From an uncultured Christensenella sp. (GTDB lineage Bacteria; Bacillota; Clostridia; Christensenellales; Borkfalkiaceae), in NCBI GenBank assembly GCA_910578145.1, contig CAJTPJ010000014.1:1-28904 (forward strand): DNA of 28,904 bases, given 5' to 3'. Position 1 is the stretch's first letter. Each line of letters opens with the position of its first letter. Position numbers and translations under genes: made by a program. Under the pieces are notes generated by a model. It was not told where the DNA came from. It did not search any database and saw nothing but the letters and a program-made list of their open reading frames with translations. Shown here piece by piece: positions 15,215 to 22,591 of the stretch.

Positions 15215-16395
15215 TTAAGGTGAATTTTAACGTGAACCTTTTTGCCTTTGTGGATAACGTCGCCGTCGTTTACGGGCGCGTTGATATCCGTAACTTTATC
15301 GTCGTTAAGCGAAACGCCGCCCTGTTGGATTAACCTGCGCGCTTCGCCGTTGGACGAACAAATGCCCGCCGCCACGAGCACGGGAATAATGGTAGCGGTT
15401 TCAACCGAAACTTCCTTTGACGGAAGTTCGCCGCCGCCTCCGAAAGCCGCCTTAGCCATAGCCTGTGCCTTTTCCGCCTTTTCCTCGCCGTGCACGAGTT
15501 TAGTAAGCTCGAACGCAAGAATTTCTTTCTTTTCGTTTACGCGGCTTATATCCCACGCTTCCATTTCGTCAATTTGTTCCACGGGGATAAAGGTAAGCAT
15601 TTTTATGCACTTCATAACGTCGGCGTCGTCAACGTTGCGCCAATATTGGTAAAAGTCGTACGGCGGAGTTTTGTTTTCGTCAAGCCAAACCGCACCCTTA
15701 GCCGTTTTGCCCATTTTTTTGCCCTCGCTGTTTAAAAGCAGGGTAATAGTCATAGCGTACGCGTCTTTGCCCGATTTTTTGCGGATAAGTTCGGTGCCAG
15801 CCAGCATATTAGACCACTGGTCGTCGCCGCCGAACTGCATATTACAGCCGTAATTTTCGCTTAAATGCCAAAAATCGTACGCCTGCATTATCATATAGTT
15901 AAATTCAAGGAACGAGAGCCCCTTTTCCATACGCTGTTTATAACACTCTGCGCGAAGCATATTGTTTACTGTAAAGCACGCGCCCACGTCGCGCAATAGC
16001 TCTACATACTTTAAATCGAGCAACCAGCTTGCGTTATTAACGATAATCGCCTTGTCGTCGCCAAATTCAATAAACCTTTCCATCTGCTTTTTAAAACAGT
16101 CGCAGTTGTGCTGAATGGTTTCGGGCGTTAGCATAGAGCGCATATCCGTTCTGCCCGAAGGGTCGCCGATATAACCGGTGCCGCCGCCAAGCAAAACTAC
16201 GGGTTTGTTGCCCGCCATTTGCAATCTTTTCATAAGGCAAAGCGCCATAAAGTGCCCTACGTGCAAGCTGTCTGCCGTGGGGTCGAAACCAATGTAAAAA
16301 CGCGCGCCGCCGTTGTTGATAAGCTCTTTTATTTCCTCTTCGTCGGTAACCTGCGCGATGAGTCCGCGCTTTCTTAATTCTTCGTAAATCCGCAT
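15211..16395 (-). CDS. tyrS: Tyrosyl-tRNA synthetase
   Basis: The 394-aa class I synthetase charges tRNA-Tyr. It shows the HIGH-type motif HVGH (45-48), GGDDQW (189-194), the KMSKS-type loop KKMGKTAKG (226-234), and a C-terminal S4 RNA-binding domain (about 330-394, SNGEARRLIQQGGVSLND). The start is set at the ATG 16395 because an AGGAG site lies just before it. An 11-codon in-frame extension upstream has no such site and includes it. The 51-base gap to sigK is too short for a T-box leader, so charging-dependent leader control is absent here, unlike many Bacillota tyrS genes. The promoter is immediately upstream. Confidence 0.95.
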   Translation of the reverse strand: MRIYEELRKRGLIAQVTDEEEIKELINNGGARFYIGFDPTADSLHVGHFMALCLMKRLQMAGNKPVVLLGGGTGYIGDPSGRTDMRSMLTPETIQHNCDCFKKQMERFIEFGDDKAIIVNNASWLLDLKYVELLRDVGACFTVNNMLRAECYKQRMEKGLSFLEFNYMIMQAYDFWHLSENYGCNMQFGGDDQWSNMLAGTELIRKKSGKDAYAMTITLLLNSEGKKMGKTAKGAVWLDENKTPPYDFYQYWRNVDDADVMKCIKMLTFIPVEQIDEMEAWDISRVNEKKEILAFELTKLVHGEEKAEKAQAMAKAAFGGGGELPSKEVSVETATIIPVLVAAGICSSNGEARRLIQQGGVSLNDDKVTDINAPVNDGDVIHKGKKVHVKIHLK

Positions 16396-16416
16396 AAATT
16401 TCTCCTGAGTACTTTT

Positions 16417-16445
16417 AATATAACACATCGCGCGGTAATTTGCAA
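16417..16445 (-). promoter_or_regulatory. SigA-type promoter for tyrS-yigZ
   Basis: The minus strand reads TTGCAA (16445-16440), 17 bases, then TATATT (16422-16417). The -35 box begins one base after the sigK stop codon. The predicted start is about 16410, giving a short 15-base leader. Confidence 0.65.
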
Positions 16446-16446
16446 T

Positions 16447-17151
16447 TTAATCGGTGAAAAAATCGTCCTTTTTTAAGTTTTCCCGCGCTTTTTCAATGGC
16501 TCGTTTTTCTATGCGGGATATGTACGAGCGCGAAATACCGAGTTTTTGCGCAACCTCGCGCTGGGGCATAGCCACGCCGTCTTCTAAACCGTAGCGCATA
16601 GAAATAATATCAAACTCCCGCTCGGACAAAAACCGCTTTAAAAGCGCAACGAATTTTTCGCGCTGGATTGATTTTTCCACCTGCGCGAAAACGCTGTCTT
16701 CCTTTTCCGACAAAAGGTCTATCAAAGTTAACTCGTTACCGTCCTTATCAGTACCTACAGGGTCGGTTAAAGAAACGTTGTTTTTATGCTTTTTGCCCGA
16801 ACGCAAAAGCATAAGAATTTCGTTTTCTATACACCGCGCGGTGTAAGTGGCAAGCTGAGTACCCTTGCCGTCCTGAAAGGTGTTTATGGCTTTTATAAGC
16901 CCTATCGAGCCGACGGAAAGCAAATCGTCTGTTTCCGCCGCGCCCGTATATTTTTTTACAACGTGCGCAACAAGGCGCATATTGTGTTTAATTAAAATTT
17001 CTTTTGCCGCTTTGTCGCCCTTGCGGGCAAGTTCAAGGTACTTTTTTTCGTCCTCGGGCGAGAGCGGTTTGGGGAAAGTGCCTTTATTTTGGATTAAACC
17101 CGTAAAAAAGAAAATTTTACTGAACAGCAGACTTAATAAATCAAAAAACAT
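16447..17151 (-). CDS. sigK: RNA polymerase sporulation sigma factor pro-sigma-K
   Basis: The 234-aa product directs late mother-cell transcription during spore formation. An N-terminal hydrophobic pro-sequence (MFFDLLSLLFSKIFFFTG) precedes the FPKPLS motif at 26-31. This matches the Bacillus pro-sigma-K layout, in which SpoIVFB cleaves about 20 residues in. Region 2 follows (HNMRLVAHVVKKY, DDLLSVGSIGLIKAINTF, ATYTARCIENEILM) and region 4 ends with REVAQKLGISRSYISRIEKRA. The start at 17151 is chosen because GGGAG lies before it and the hydrophobic leader fits the family. An in-frame extension upstream lacks support. The gene is continuous, with no skin-type interruption. A SigE-like promoter and a long inverted repeat over the start codon precede it. 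Confidence 0.94.
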   Translation of the reverse strand: MFFDLLSLLFSKIFFFTGLIQNKGTFPKPLSPEDEKKYLELARKGDKAAKEILIKHNMRLVAHVVKKYTGAAETDDLLSVGSIGLIKAINTFQDGKGTQLATYTARCIENEILMLLRSGKKHKNNVSLTDPVGTDKDGNELTLIDLLSEKEDSVFAQVEKSIQREKFVALLKRFLSEREFDIISMRYGLEDGVAMPQREVAQKLGISRSYISRIEKRAIEKARENLKKDDFFTD

Positions 17152-17184
17152 ATGCCGATATCTCCCGATAATTAGCATATGTTT
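17146..17184 (-). repeat. Perfect 10-bp inverted repeat spanning the sigK start codon
   Basis: Bases 17146-17155 and 17175-17184 are perfect inverted copies (GCATATGTTT and its complement) separated by 19 bases. One arm contains the sigK ATG (17149-17151), and the ribosome binding site is in the loop. A longer upstream transcript could hide the start codon in this hairpin. The arms could also form an operator. Confidence 0.6.
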
Positions 17185-17203
17185 AGGACAGTTTGTACTA
17201 TTC
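17174..17203 (-). promoter_or_regulatory. Possible SigE-type promoter for sigK
   Basis: The minus strand reads GAATAGT (17203-17197), 15 bases, then CATATGCT (17181-17174), resembling the ATA and CATACANT boxes of SigE promoters that drive sigK in Bacillus. The match is partial. The -10 overlaps the distal arm of the inverted repeat. Confidence 0.4.
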
Positions 17204-17214
17204 GACACAATACC

Positions 17215-17249
17215 AAAAAATCCCCGCGCTTTCGCAAAGCGCGGGGATT
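17215..17249 (-). terminator. Strong terminator after the uL15-like gene
   Basis: Bases 17221-17232 pair with 17236-17247 (12 bp, three-base loop, GC-rich), extendable by two A-T pairs. On the minus strand a run of six T follows. It begins a few bases after the stop codon at 17253. Confidence 0.9.
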
Positions 17250-17252
17250 AGA

Positions 17253-18458
17253 TTATACGCTTTTCTTTTTTACCACGTAGCCGCCCGTAAGCAAAATCAT
17301 TTTTGCCGCTTCCATAGAAAAACTATCTGCAATTACGGTAAGTTTTTTGTCCAGCACGCCGCGCGCAAGCACCTTTATACAGGTGGTTTTTTTAGGCACT
17401 TCGCTTATACGCTTTTTAATTTCTTCAAGCGTAACGGTTTCGCCGTCGCTGAAATATTTACTAAGAGTATCGATATTTATTATGCCCGACTTGGTTTTAT
17501 CCGAAATTTCGTCGCTTTCCTCTATTAACGCAACGGCAACGTCGTCCTGCATAAGTTCGTCAACTTCGCTTGCCTGAACGTAATCCCTAGGTTTGAAAAC
17601 GTCGCCCGACTGAGCGTCCTCTTCGGTAAGCACCTTTACGAGCCCGCGCTCGATAAGCGGTTCGATATTTTCGTAAGGGTATTTGCTTGCCCAATCTTCT
17701 TCTTTATAATCCTCGTTTTTAACGCGTTCGCCCATAACCGAAGCTATAAGGTCGTTTGAATATTTAAGCCGCCTATCGTTTTTTATGCGGTACAGACAAG
17801 GCGTTTTTTCGTATGCCGCAACCTCCGACATATCCTCGACTATGTACTTTTCGTCGGTAATTTCAGCCGTTTTAAGCGCAAGGAAAAGGCAAGGGCATTT
17901 ACCGCGCATAGCTATTTTTGCAAGCGTTACGCGCCCCTGATAAAAGGTTTCGTACTTCCAACTGATACGCGACTTAACGCCGTCGTACGATAAAAGCTCG
18001 TTTTTAAGACTTGAATAGTAACTTTTAACTTCGTCGTCGGATTGAATAAGTTTGGCGGTAAAGCTCTTTTTATACTTTATGATTATGTATTTAATATGCT
18101 CGCCGTCGCGCACTACACGTTTAACGGACGCTTCGTCCTCGCCGTCGTCTTCCCCTTCTTGCTCTTTAATACGCTCCTCGGGTTTTTCTACGGGCGGTAT
18201 GCTAACGGATTGTTGAGAAATAGGTTGTTCCGTCGCTAATTCGGTTATCGGTTCTTCATCAATAACGGGCGTTTGCTCTTCCACAGGTTGGACTTTATCA
18301 GGTTCGGCAGGTTGTATGGCGGGCGCTTCAACTTTGCTTGCCGTTTTTCTGGTTTTAAAAAATATAAACAGCAAAATGCCTATAGCCGCCAATGCGCCTA
18401 TAACTATTAACGCGGTTGCCCAAGGCGGCATAGCCGCCGACAAATTATAAGTTTTCAT
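17253..18458 (-). CDS. Membrane-anchored protein with C-terminal ribosomal uL15-like domain
   Basis: The 401-aa product has one transmembrane segment (about 12-34), then an acidic Pro/Glu-rich linker (about 40-110). A conserved-looking central domain follows (about 118-238; KKSFTAKLIQ, SRISWKYETF, LAKIAMRGK, LFLALK, TPCLYRIKNDRR). A variable stretch leads to a C-terminal domain (about 325-398). That last domain reads like the C-terminal half of ribosomal protein uL15: a start strand with INIDTL, FSDGETVTLEEIKKR, IKVLARGVLDKKLTV, FSMEAAKMILLTGG. I recall similar central plus uL15-like combinations in Clostridia proteins of unknown function. The role is unknown. The tail may bind RNA or simply be a repurposed fold. 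The ATG at 18458 has AAGGTGA upstream, and the gene has its own promoter and terminator. Confidence 0.75.
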   Translation of the reverse strand: MKTYNLSAAMPPWATALIVIGALAAIGILLFIFFKTRKTASKVEAPAIQPAEPDKVQPVEEQTPVIDEEPITELATEQPISQQSVSIPPVEKPEERIKEQEGEDDGEDEASVKRVVRDGEHIKYIIIKYKKSFTAKLIQSDDEVKSYYSSLKNELLSYDGVKSRISWKYETFYQGRVTLAKIAMRGKCPCLFLALKTAEITDEKYIVEDMSEVAAYEKTPCLYRIKNDRRLKYSNDLIASVMGERVKNEDYKEEDWASKYPYENIEPLIERGLVKVLTEEDAQSGDVFKPRDYVQASEVDELMQDDVAVALIEESDEISDKTKSGIINIDTLSKYFSDGETVTLEEIKKRISEVPKKTTCIKVLARGVLDKKLTVIADSFSMEAAKMILLTGGYVVKKKSV

Positions 18459-18504
18459 TTATTCACCTTCGTAATAATTTTTTAAAGTTTTTATTTACGA
18501 CTTT

Positions 18505-18533
18505 ATTATACAACTTTGATTTTTAAATTTCAA
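18505..18533 (-). promoter_or_regulatory. SigA-type promoter for the uL15-like gene
   Basis: The minus strand reads TTGAAA (18533-18528), 17 bases, then a perfect TATAAT (18510-18505). The predicted start is about 18498, giving a 40-base leader. Confidence 0.7.
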
Positions 18534-18542
18534 CAGTTTATT

Positions 18543-18573
18543 AAAAAAACTGCCGTCCGCTTGTGCGGACGGC
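18543..18573 (-). terminator. Terminator of the ABC exporter operon
   Basis: Bases 18552-18560 pair with 18565-18573 (9 bp, four-base loop, GC-rich). On the minus strand it is followed by a run of seven T. It lies 10 bases past the stop codon at 18583. Confidence 0.88.
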
Positions 18574-18582
18574 GTTATTTTA

Positions 18583-20496
18583 TCAGTCGAGTTCAAACGC
18601 ACCCGTATAAAGCTGATAGTACTTGCCTTTCTGCTCTATAAGCTGTTCGTGACTGCCGCGCTCTATAATTTCACCGTGTTCCAAAACCATAATAGCCTGA
18701 CTGTTTCTTACGGTTGACAGCCTATGCGCAATTACGAACACCGTTCTTCCTTCCATAAGTTTATCCATACCCTGCTCGATAAGTTTTTCGGTACGGGTGT
18801 CTATTGACGAAGTAGCTTCGTCCAAAATAAGCACGGGGCACTTGGAAACCATTGCGCGGGCAATGGCGAGAAGTTGGCGCTGTCCCTGAGAAAGATTTGC
18901 GCCGTCGCCCGTAATAACCGTATCGTACTTATGGGGCAAATGCTTTATAAACGAGTGGGCGTTTGCCAATTTAGCCGCCTGCTTGCACTCTTCATCCGTT
19001 GCGTCAAGCCTGCCGTAGCGGATATTGTCCATTACCGTGCCCGTAAAAAGGTGGGTGTCCTGCAACACCACGCCAAGGCTTTTTCTCAAATCGTCCTTGT
19101 TGATAGATTTTACGTCAAGCCCGTCGTAGGTGATAGTACCCGACTGAATATCGTAAAATCTATTTATAAGGTTGGTGATGGTTGTTTTGCCCGCGCCCGT
19201 AGAGCCTACGAAAGCTATTTTTTGCCCGGGTTTTGCAAATAGACTTATATTTTTTAAAATTACCTTTTCTTCGGTATATCCAAACACGACGTCGTGGAAA
19301 CGGATATCGCCCTTTAAAGGGATAAATTCAAAGCCGCCGCCGACGGGTTTTTTCCAAGCCCATTCGTCCTTTTCGTGCTCGCCGAAAGTAAGCGTGATAT
19401 CGCCGCCCTTGTCCTCGGGTTGGGTGTCAACCATATCGAAAATGCGCTCGGCGCCCGCAAGCGCCATAACTATTGCGTTAAACTGTTGGGTGACCTGTTG
19501 AATGGGGTTGTTAAACTGCCGTGAAAACGCTATAAACGAAACCAGCATACCCGCACAAGTTGCCACGCCATACCCGTTAACCGCAAGATATCCCGATAGC
19601 AACGCGTTGGAGTGTCCCGTCGTCATAATAATAAAACCCAATACCGCAACCAACACGTATTGCAAAAATCCGAGGTTGTTATTTACGGGACCGAGCACGA
19701 ACGCGTATGTGTTTGCGTTGCTTCCCACTCTGTTCAACTCGTCGTTTAACGCTTTAAACCGCGCTTTGGCTTCGTGCTCGTGGTTGAACACTTTTATTAC
19801 TTTTTGACCTTCCGTCATCTCCTCTACAAAGCCGTTTAAATTACCCATTGCTTCCTGCTGTTTAAGGAAGTATTTCGCAGATTTGCCGCCTATTCGCTTT
19901 ATGGTTAAAATCATTACGAACAGCACCAGCAAAATTACCAAGGTGAGCATAAAGCTATAATAAACCATAAACGAAAATATAAAAATAAACGTAAGAGCGG
20001 ACGAAATTAGCTGGGGTATCGTTTGCGACAGAAGCTGGCGCATTGTGTCTATATCGTTTGTATAAAGGCTCATCAAATCGCCGTGGGTGTGCGTATCGAA
20101 GTATTTTAAAGGCAATTTTTGCATTTTTGTAAACATTTCGTCACGCATTTTTTTAAGAGTACCCTGCGCGATATACATCATAATGCGGCTGTACGCAAAC
20201 GACGACAATCCGCCCACCACGTAAACGCAAGCTATTATAATTATATTTTTATATACCGGCCACATTCCGTTGGGAATACCGTTCATTAGTTCGGAAATTA
20301 TAGGAGCGAAAAACGAAGCGCCTATAGACGACGTACCCGCCGACAGTAAAACGAATATAATTACGAACGCAGTGGCAACTTTATAATGCGAAAAGGTGTA
20401 GCCAAGCAACCTTTTAAACGTTTTCATAGGTGTTTTAGCGCCTACGCCTTTATCGGAGGGCGCACCGCTATTAACTTTCATATTATGCATACTCAC
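18583..20496 (-). CDS. ABC exporter half-transporter, catalytic-type ATPase (subunit 2)
   Basis: The 637-aa fusion has a six-helix exporter membrane domain (about 30-345) and a nucleotide-binding domain (about 396-637). Motifs are Walker A GSTGAGKTT (431-439), signature LSQGQ (535-539, second G replaced), Walker B LILDE with catalytic Glu560, and switch His591. It thus keeps a normal catalytic Glu and His but has a deviating signature, complementary to its partner. A 35-residue insertion with WAWKKPVGGG precedes the ATPase. The start is GTG at 20496, nine bases after GGAGG. It overlaps the upstream stop as GTGA, so the subunits are made together. The pair resembles BmrCD- or TM287/288-type heterodimeric multidrug or lipid exporters. 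The substrate is unknown. Confidence 0.92.
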   Translation of the reverse strand: MSMHNMKVNSGAPSDKGVGAKTPMKTFKRLLGYTFSHYKVATAFVIIFVLLSAGTSSIGASFFAPIISELMNGIPNGMWPVYKNIIIIACVYVVGGLSSFAYSRIMMYIAQGTLKKMRDEMFTKMQKLPLKYFDTHTHGDLMSLYTNDIDTMRQLLSQTIPQLISSALTFIFIFSFMVYYSFMLTLVILLVLFVMILTIKRIGGKSAKYFLKQQEAMGNLNGFVEEMTEGQKVIKVFNHEHEAKARFKALNDELNRVGSNANTYAFVLGPVNNNLGFLQYVLVAVLGFIIMTTGHSNALLSGYLAVNGYGVATCAGMLVSFIAFSRQFNNPIQQVTQQFNAIVMALAGAERIFDMVDTQPEDKGGDITLTFGEHEKDEWAWKKPVGGGFEFIPLKGDIRFHDVVFGYTEEKVILKNISLFAKPGQKIAFVGSTGAGKTTITNLINRFYDIQSGTITYDGLDVKSINKDDLRKSLGVVLQDTHLFTGTVMDNIRYGRLDATDEECKQAAKLANAHSFIKHLPHKYDTVITGDGANLSQGQRQLLAIARAMVSKCPVLILDEATSSIDTRTEKLIEQGMDKLMEGRTVFVIAHRLSTVRNSQAIMVLEHGEIIERGSHEQLIEQKGKYYQLYTGAFELD

Positions 20497-22277
20497 AGTG
20501 CTTCACCTCCCGTTGCGGCTTCCTTGCCGTTAGTCTGCGATTCGTACACTTCGCGGTACACTTCGCAATTTTCCATTAAATAGCCGTGCGTGCCGCAAGC
20601 CACTATTTTACCGTCGTCCATAACAATAATTTTATCTGCGTCCTGCACCGAAGCAACGCGCTGGGCAATTATAATTTTGGTGGTTTCGGGCGCGTACTTT
20701 GCAAGGCTTTCGCGTATAACCGCGTCCGTTTTGGTATCCACCGCCGAAGTAGAGTCGTCGAAAATTATTACCGCGGGCTTTTTCAACAGCGCGCGCGCAA
20801 TACAAAGCCTTTGCTTTTGCCCACCCGAAACGTTTACTCCGCCCTGACCCAAATCGTAATTATATCCACCGGGCAAACCGTCAATAAACTCTTCGGCGCA
20901 AGCCTGACGCGCGGCTTCGCGCAGCTCTTCGTCGGTCGCATTTTCATTGCCCCATCTAAGGTTTTGGGCAACCGTACCGGAAAACAGCACGTTTTTCTGT
21001 AAAACCATAGCAACTTTATCGCGCAAAACGCTCATATCATATTCGCGCACGTCCACGCCGCCCACCTTTACGCAGCCTTCCGTAACGTCGTAAAGTCTGG
21101 GCACCAAAGAAACGAGCGAAGTTTTACCCGAACCCGTAGCACCGATTATGCCCACGGTTTCACCCGCGGCTATTTTAAGGTTTATATCTTCCAAAACGTA
21201 TTCGTCTGAATTTTCCGCATAAGCAAAATTTACGTTTTCAAATTCTACAGAACCGTCCTTCATCTCAATAACGGGGTTTTCGGGATTTTCAAGCGAAGAT
21301 TTTTCATTTAAAATTTCGCAAATCCTCTCCATACTGCCCCTTGACAGGGAAATAAAGTTTATGCACATTGCAACCATAATTACGCCGGAAAGAATTTGCA
21401 TAGCGTAAATGTTGAGCGTTTGCAAATCCGCGGCTTTAAGCTGGCTGCCGGGCAGGAAATTACCCACTACCACGTTTGAGCCCACGCTGAAAATTATAAT
21501 TATCATTGCAAACATAATTAAACTTACGCAGGGCATAAGGAAGGTTAATATTTTTTCAGCTTTAACCGAGTATTTATATACTTCGGCAGTGGCTTCGTTC
21601 ATTTTGGCTATTTCTTTGTCCTCGCGCACGAACGATTTTACAACGCGGATAGCCGTTAAATCTTCCTGCACTACCGAGTTCAGGTTATCATACTTTTTAA
21701 ACATCATTTTAAAGTGAGGTATAACCTTGAACATACAAATAAACACTATAATTCCGAGTAGTGCCGAACCGCCCACGAAAATAAGCGCCATTATAGGCTC
21801 TATAAGGCAGGTCATAACTATGGAAGTTATAAACAGTATGGGCGCGCGCACGAGCATTCTTATGCACATTTGATAAGCCATTTGCACGTTGCCCACGTCG
21901 GTGGTGATACGCGTGATAAGGCTTGCGGTAGAATATTTATCGATATTGGAAAAGGAGTACGACTGTAAATTGGCGTACATATCCTCCCGCAAATTATGCG
22001 CGAACCCGCACGAAGCCTTTGCCGCAAGTTTTCCGCCCCACACGCCGCAAAACAATGCGAAAAGTGCGCATACTACCATTAAAACCGAAATTATTACTAT
22101 TAATTTAACGTTAACTTCATAACCCGGCGTTTCCGATAGCCGTTCAAGTTCCCCGATAATAAAAGTCATAAGATAAGGAATGGTAATTTCCATAACCGCT
22201 TCGCCTATCATCACTATAGGGCAAAGGATTGACGGCGTTTTATATTCCCTTATGCTTTTAAACAAAGTTTTTATCAT
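20493..22277 (-). CDS. ABC exporter half-transporter, degenerate-site ATPase (subunit 1)
   Basis: The 594-aa fusion has a six-helix exporter membrane domain (about 15-315) and a nucleotide-binding domain (about 343-594). Motifs are Walker A GATGSGKT (379-386), canonical signature VSGGQ (483-487), Walker B IIFDD with Asp508 where the catalytic Glu is expected, and IIIAQR with Gln539 where the switch His is expected. These two substitutions mark the degenerate ATP site of heterodimeric exporters such as TM287. Together with the partner's altered signature, one composite site should hydrolyse ATP and the other should mainly bind it. The ATG at 22277 is 13 bases after AGGAG, slightly long. It is first in the two-gene operon and has a near-consensus promoter. 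Confidence 0.92.
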   Translation of the reverse strand: MIKTLFKSIREYKTPSILCPIVMIGEAVMEITIPYLMTFIIGELERLSETPGYEVNVKLIVIISVLMVVCALFALFCGVWGGKLAAKASCGFAHNLREDMYANLQSYSFSNIDKYSTASLITRITTDVGNVQMAYQMCIRMLVRAPILFITSIVMTCLIEPIMALIFVGGSALLGIIVFICMFKVIPHFKMMFKKYDNLNSVVQEDLTAIRVVKSFVREDKEIAKMNEATAEVYKYSVKAEKILTFLMPCVSLIMFAMIIIIFSVGSNVVVGNFLPGSQLKAADLQTLNIYAMQILSGVIMVAMCINFISLSRGSMERICEILNEKSSLENPENPVIEMKDGSVEFENVNFAYAENSDEYVLEDINLKIAAGETVGIIGATGSGKTSLVSLVPRLYDVTEGCVKVGGVDVREYDMSVLRDKVAMVLQKNVLFSGTVAQNLRWGNENATDEELREAARQACAEEFIDGLPGGYNYDLGQGGVNVSGGQKQRLCIARALLKKPAVIIFDDSTSAVDTKTDAVIRESLAKYAPETTKIIIAQRVASVQDADKIIVMDDGKIVACGTHGYLMENCEVYREVYESQTNGKEAATGGEAL

Positions 22278-22325
22278 TATCTAAACAATACTCCTTTTTC
22301 TGTTCCGTCTGACAATTTACTGTTT

Positions 22326-22354
22326 ATTATAATGATTTTTTAATTTTTTGTAAA
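22326..22354 (-). promoter_or_regulatory. Near-consensus promoter for the ABC exporter operon
   Basis: The minus strand reads TTTACA (22354-22349), a 17-base A/T spacer, then a perfect TATAAT (22331-22326). The predicted start is about 22319. It faces away from the lipoprotein promoter in the same 314-base gap. Confidence 0.72.
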
Positions 22355-22397
22355 CTAATAAATGCAAAAATTTAATGAAATTTTTCCCGTCTGAAAC

Positions 22398-22414
22398 GCA
22401 TAAATTATGCATAA
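22398..22414. repeat. AT-rich dyad between two divergent promoters
   Basis: GCATAA and TTATGC form a 13-base dyad at 22398-22410, and TTATGCATAA at 22405-22414 is itself palindromic. It lies between the divergent promoters and could be an operator. The sequence is AT-rich, so chance is possible. The remainder of the 22278-22591 gap shows only the promoters and a GCGGTT/AACCGC hairpin in the leader. Confidence 0.35.
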
Positions 22415-22479
22415 ATTTATAATAATTAAAAATTTTAAGGGGTATAACCTTTTTTTATTGCTTACGGGCGCTTATTTTG

Positions 22480-22508
22480 TTGATTTTTTACATTATTATA
22501 AGTATAAT
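22480..22508 (+). promoter_or_regulatory. Promoter for the plus-strand lipoprotein genes
   Basis: The plus strand reads TTGATT (22480-22485), 17 bases, then a perfect TATAAT (22503-22508). The predicted start is about 22515, leaving a leader of about 77 bases with an AAAGGAG ribosome binding site. Confidence 0.68.
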
Positions 22509-22591
22509 TAAATGGAAAATATCATAATAGCGGTTTATACGCAAAATGCAACCGCGCGAAAATTTATATTTACTTAAAGGAGTATTCAAAA

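Noticed and set aside
16396..16446. T-box leader before tyrS
   Set aside because: Only 51 bases are available, and they hold a promoter. No T-box sequence or terminator is present.
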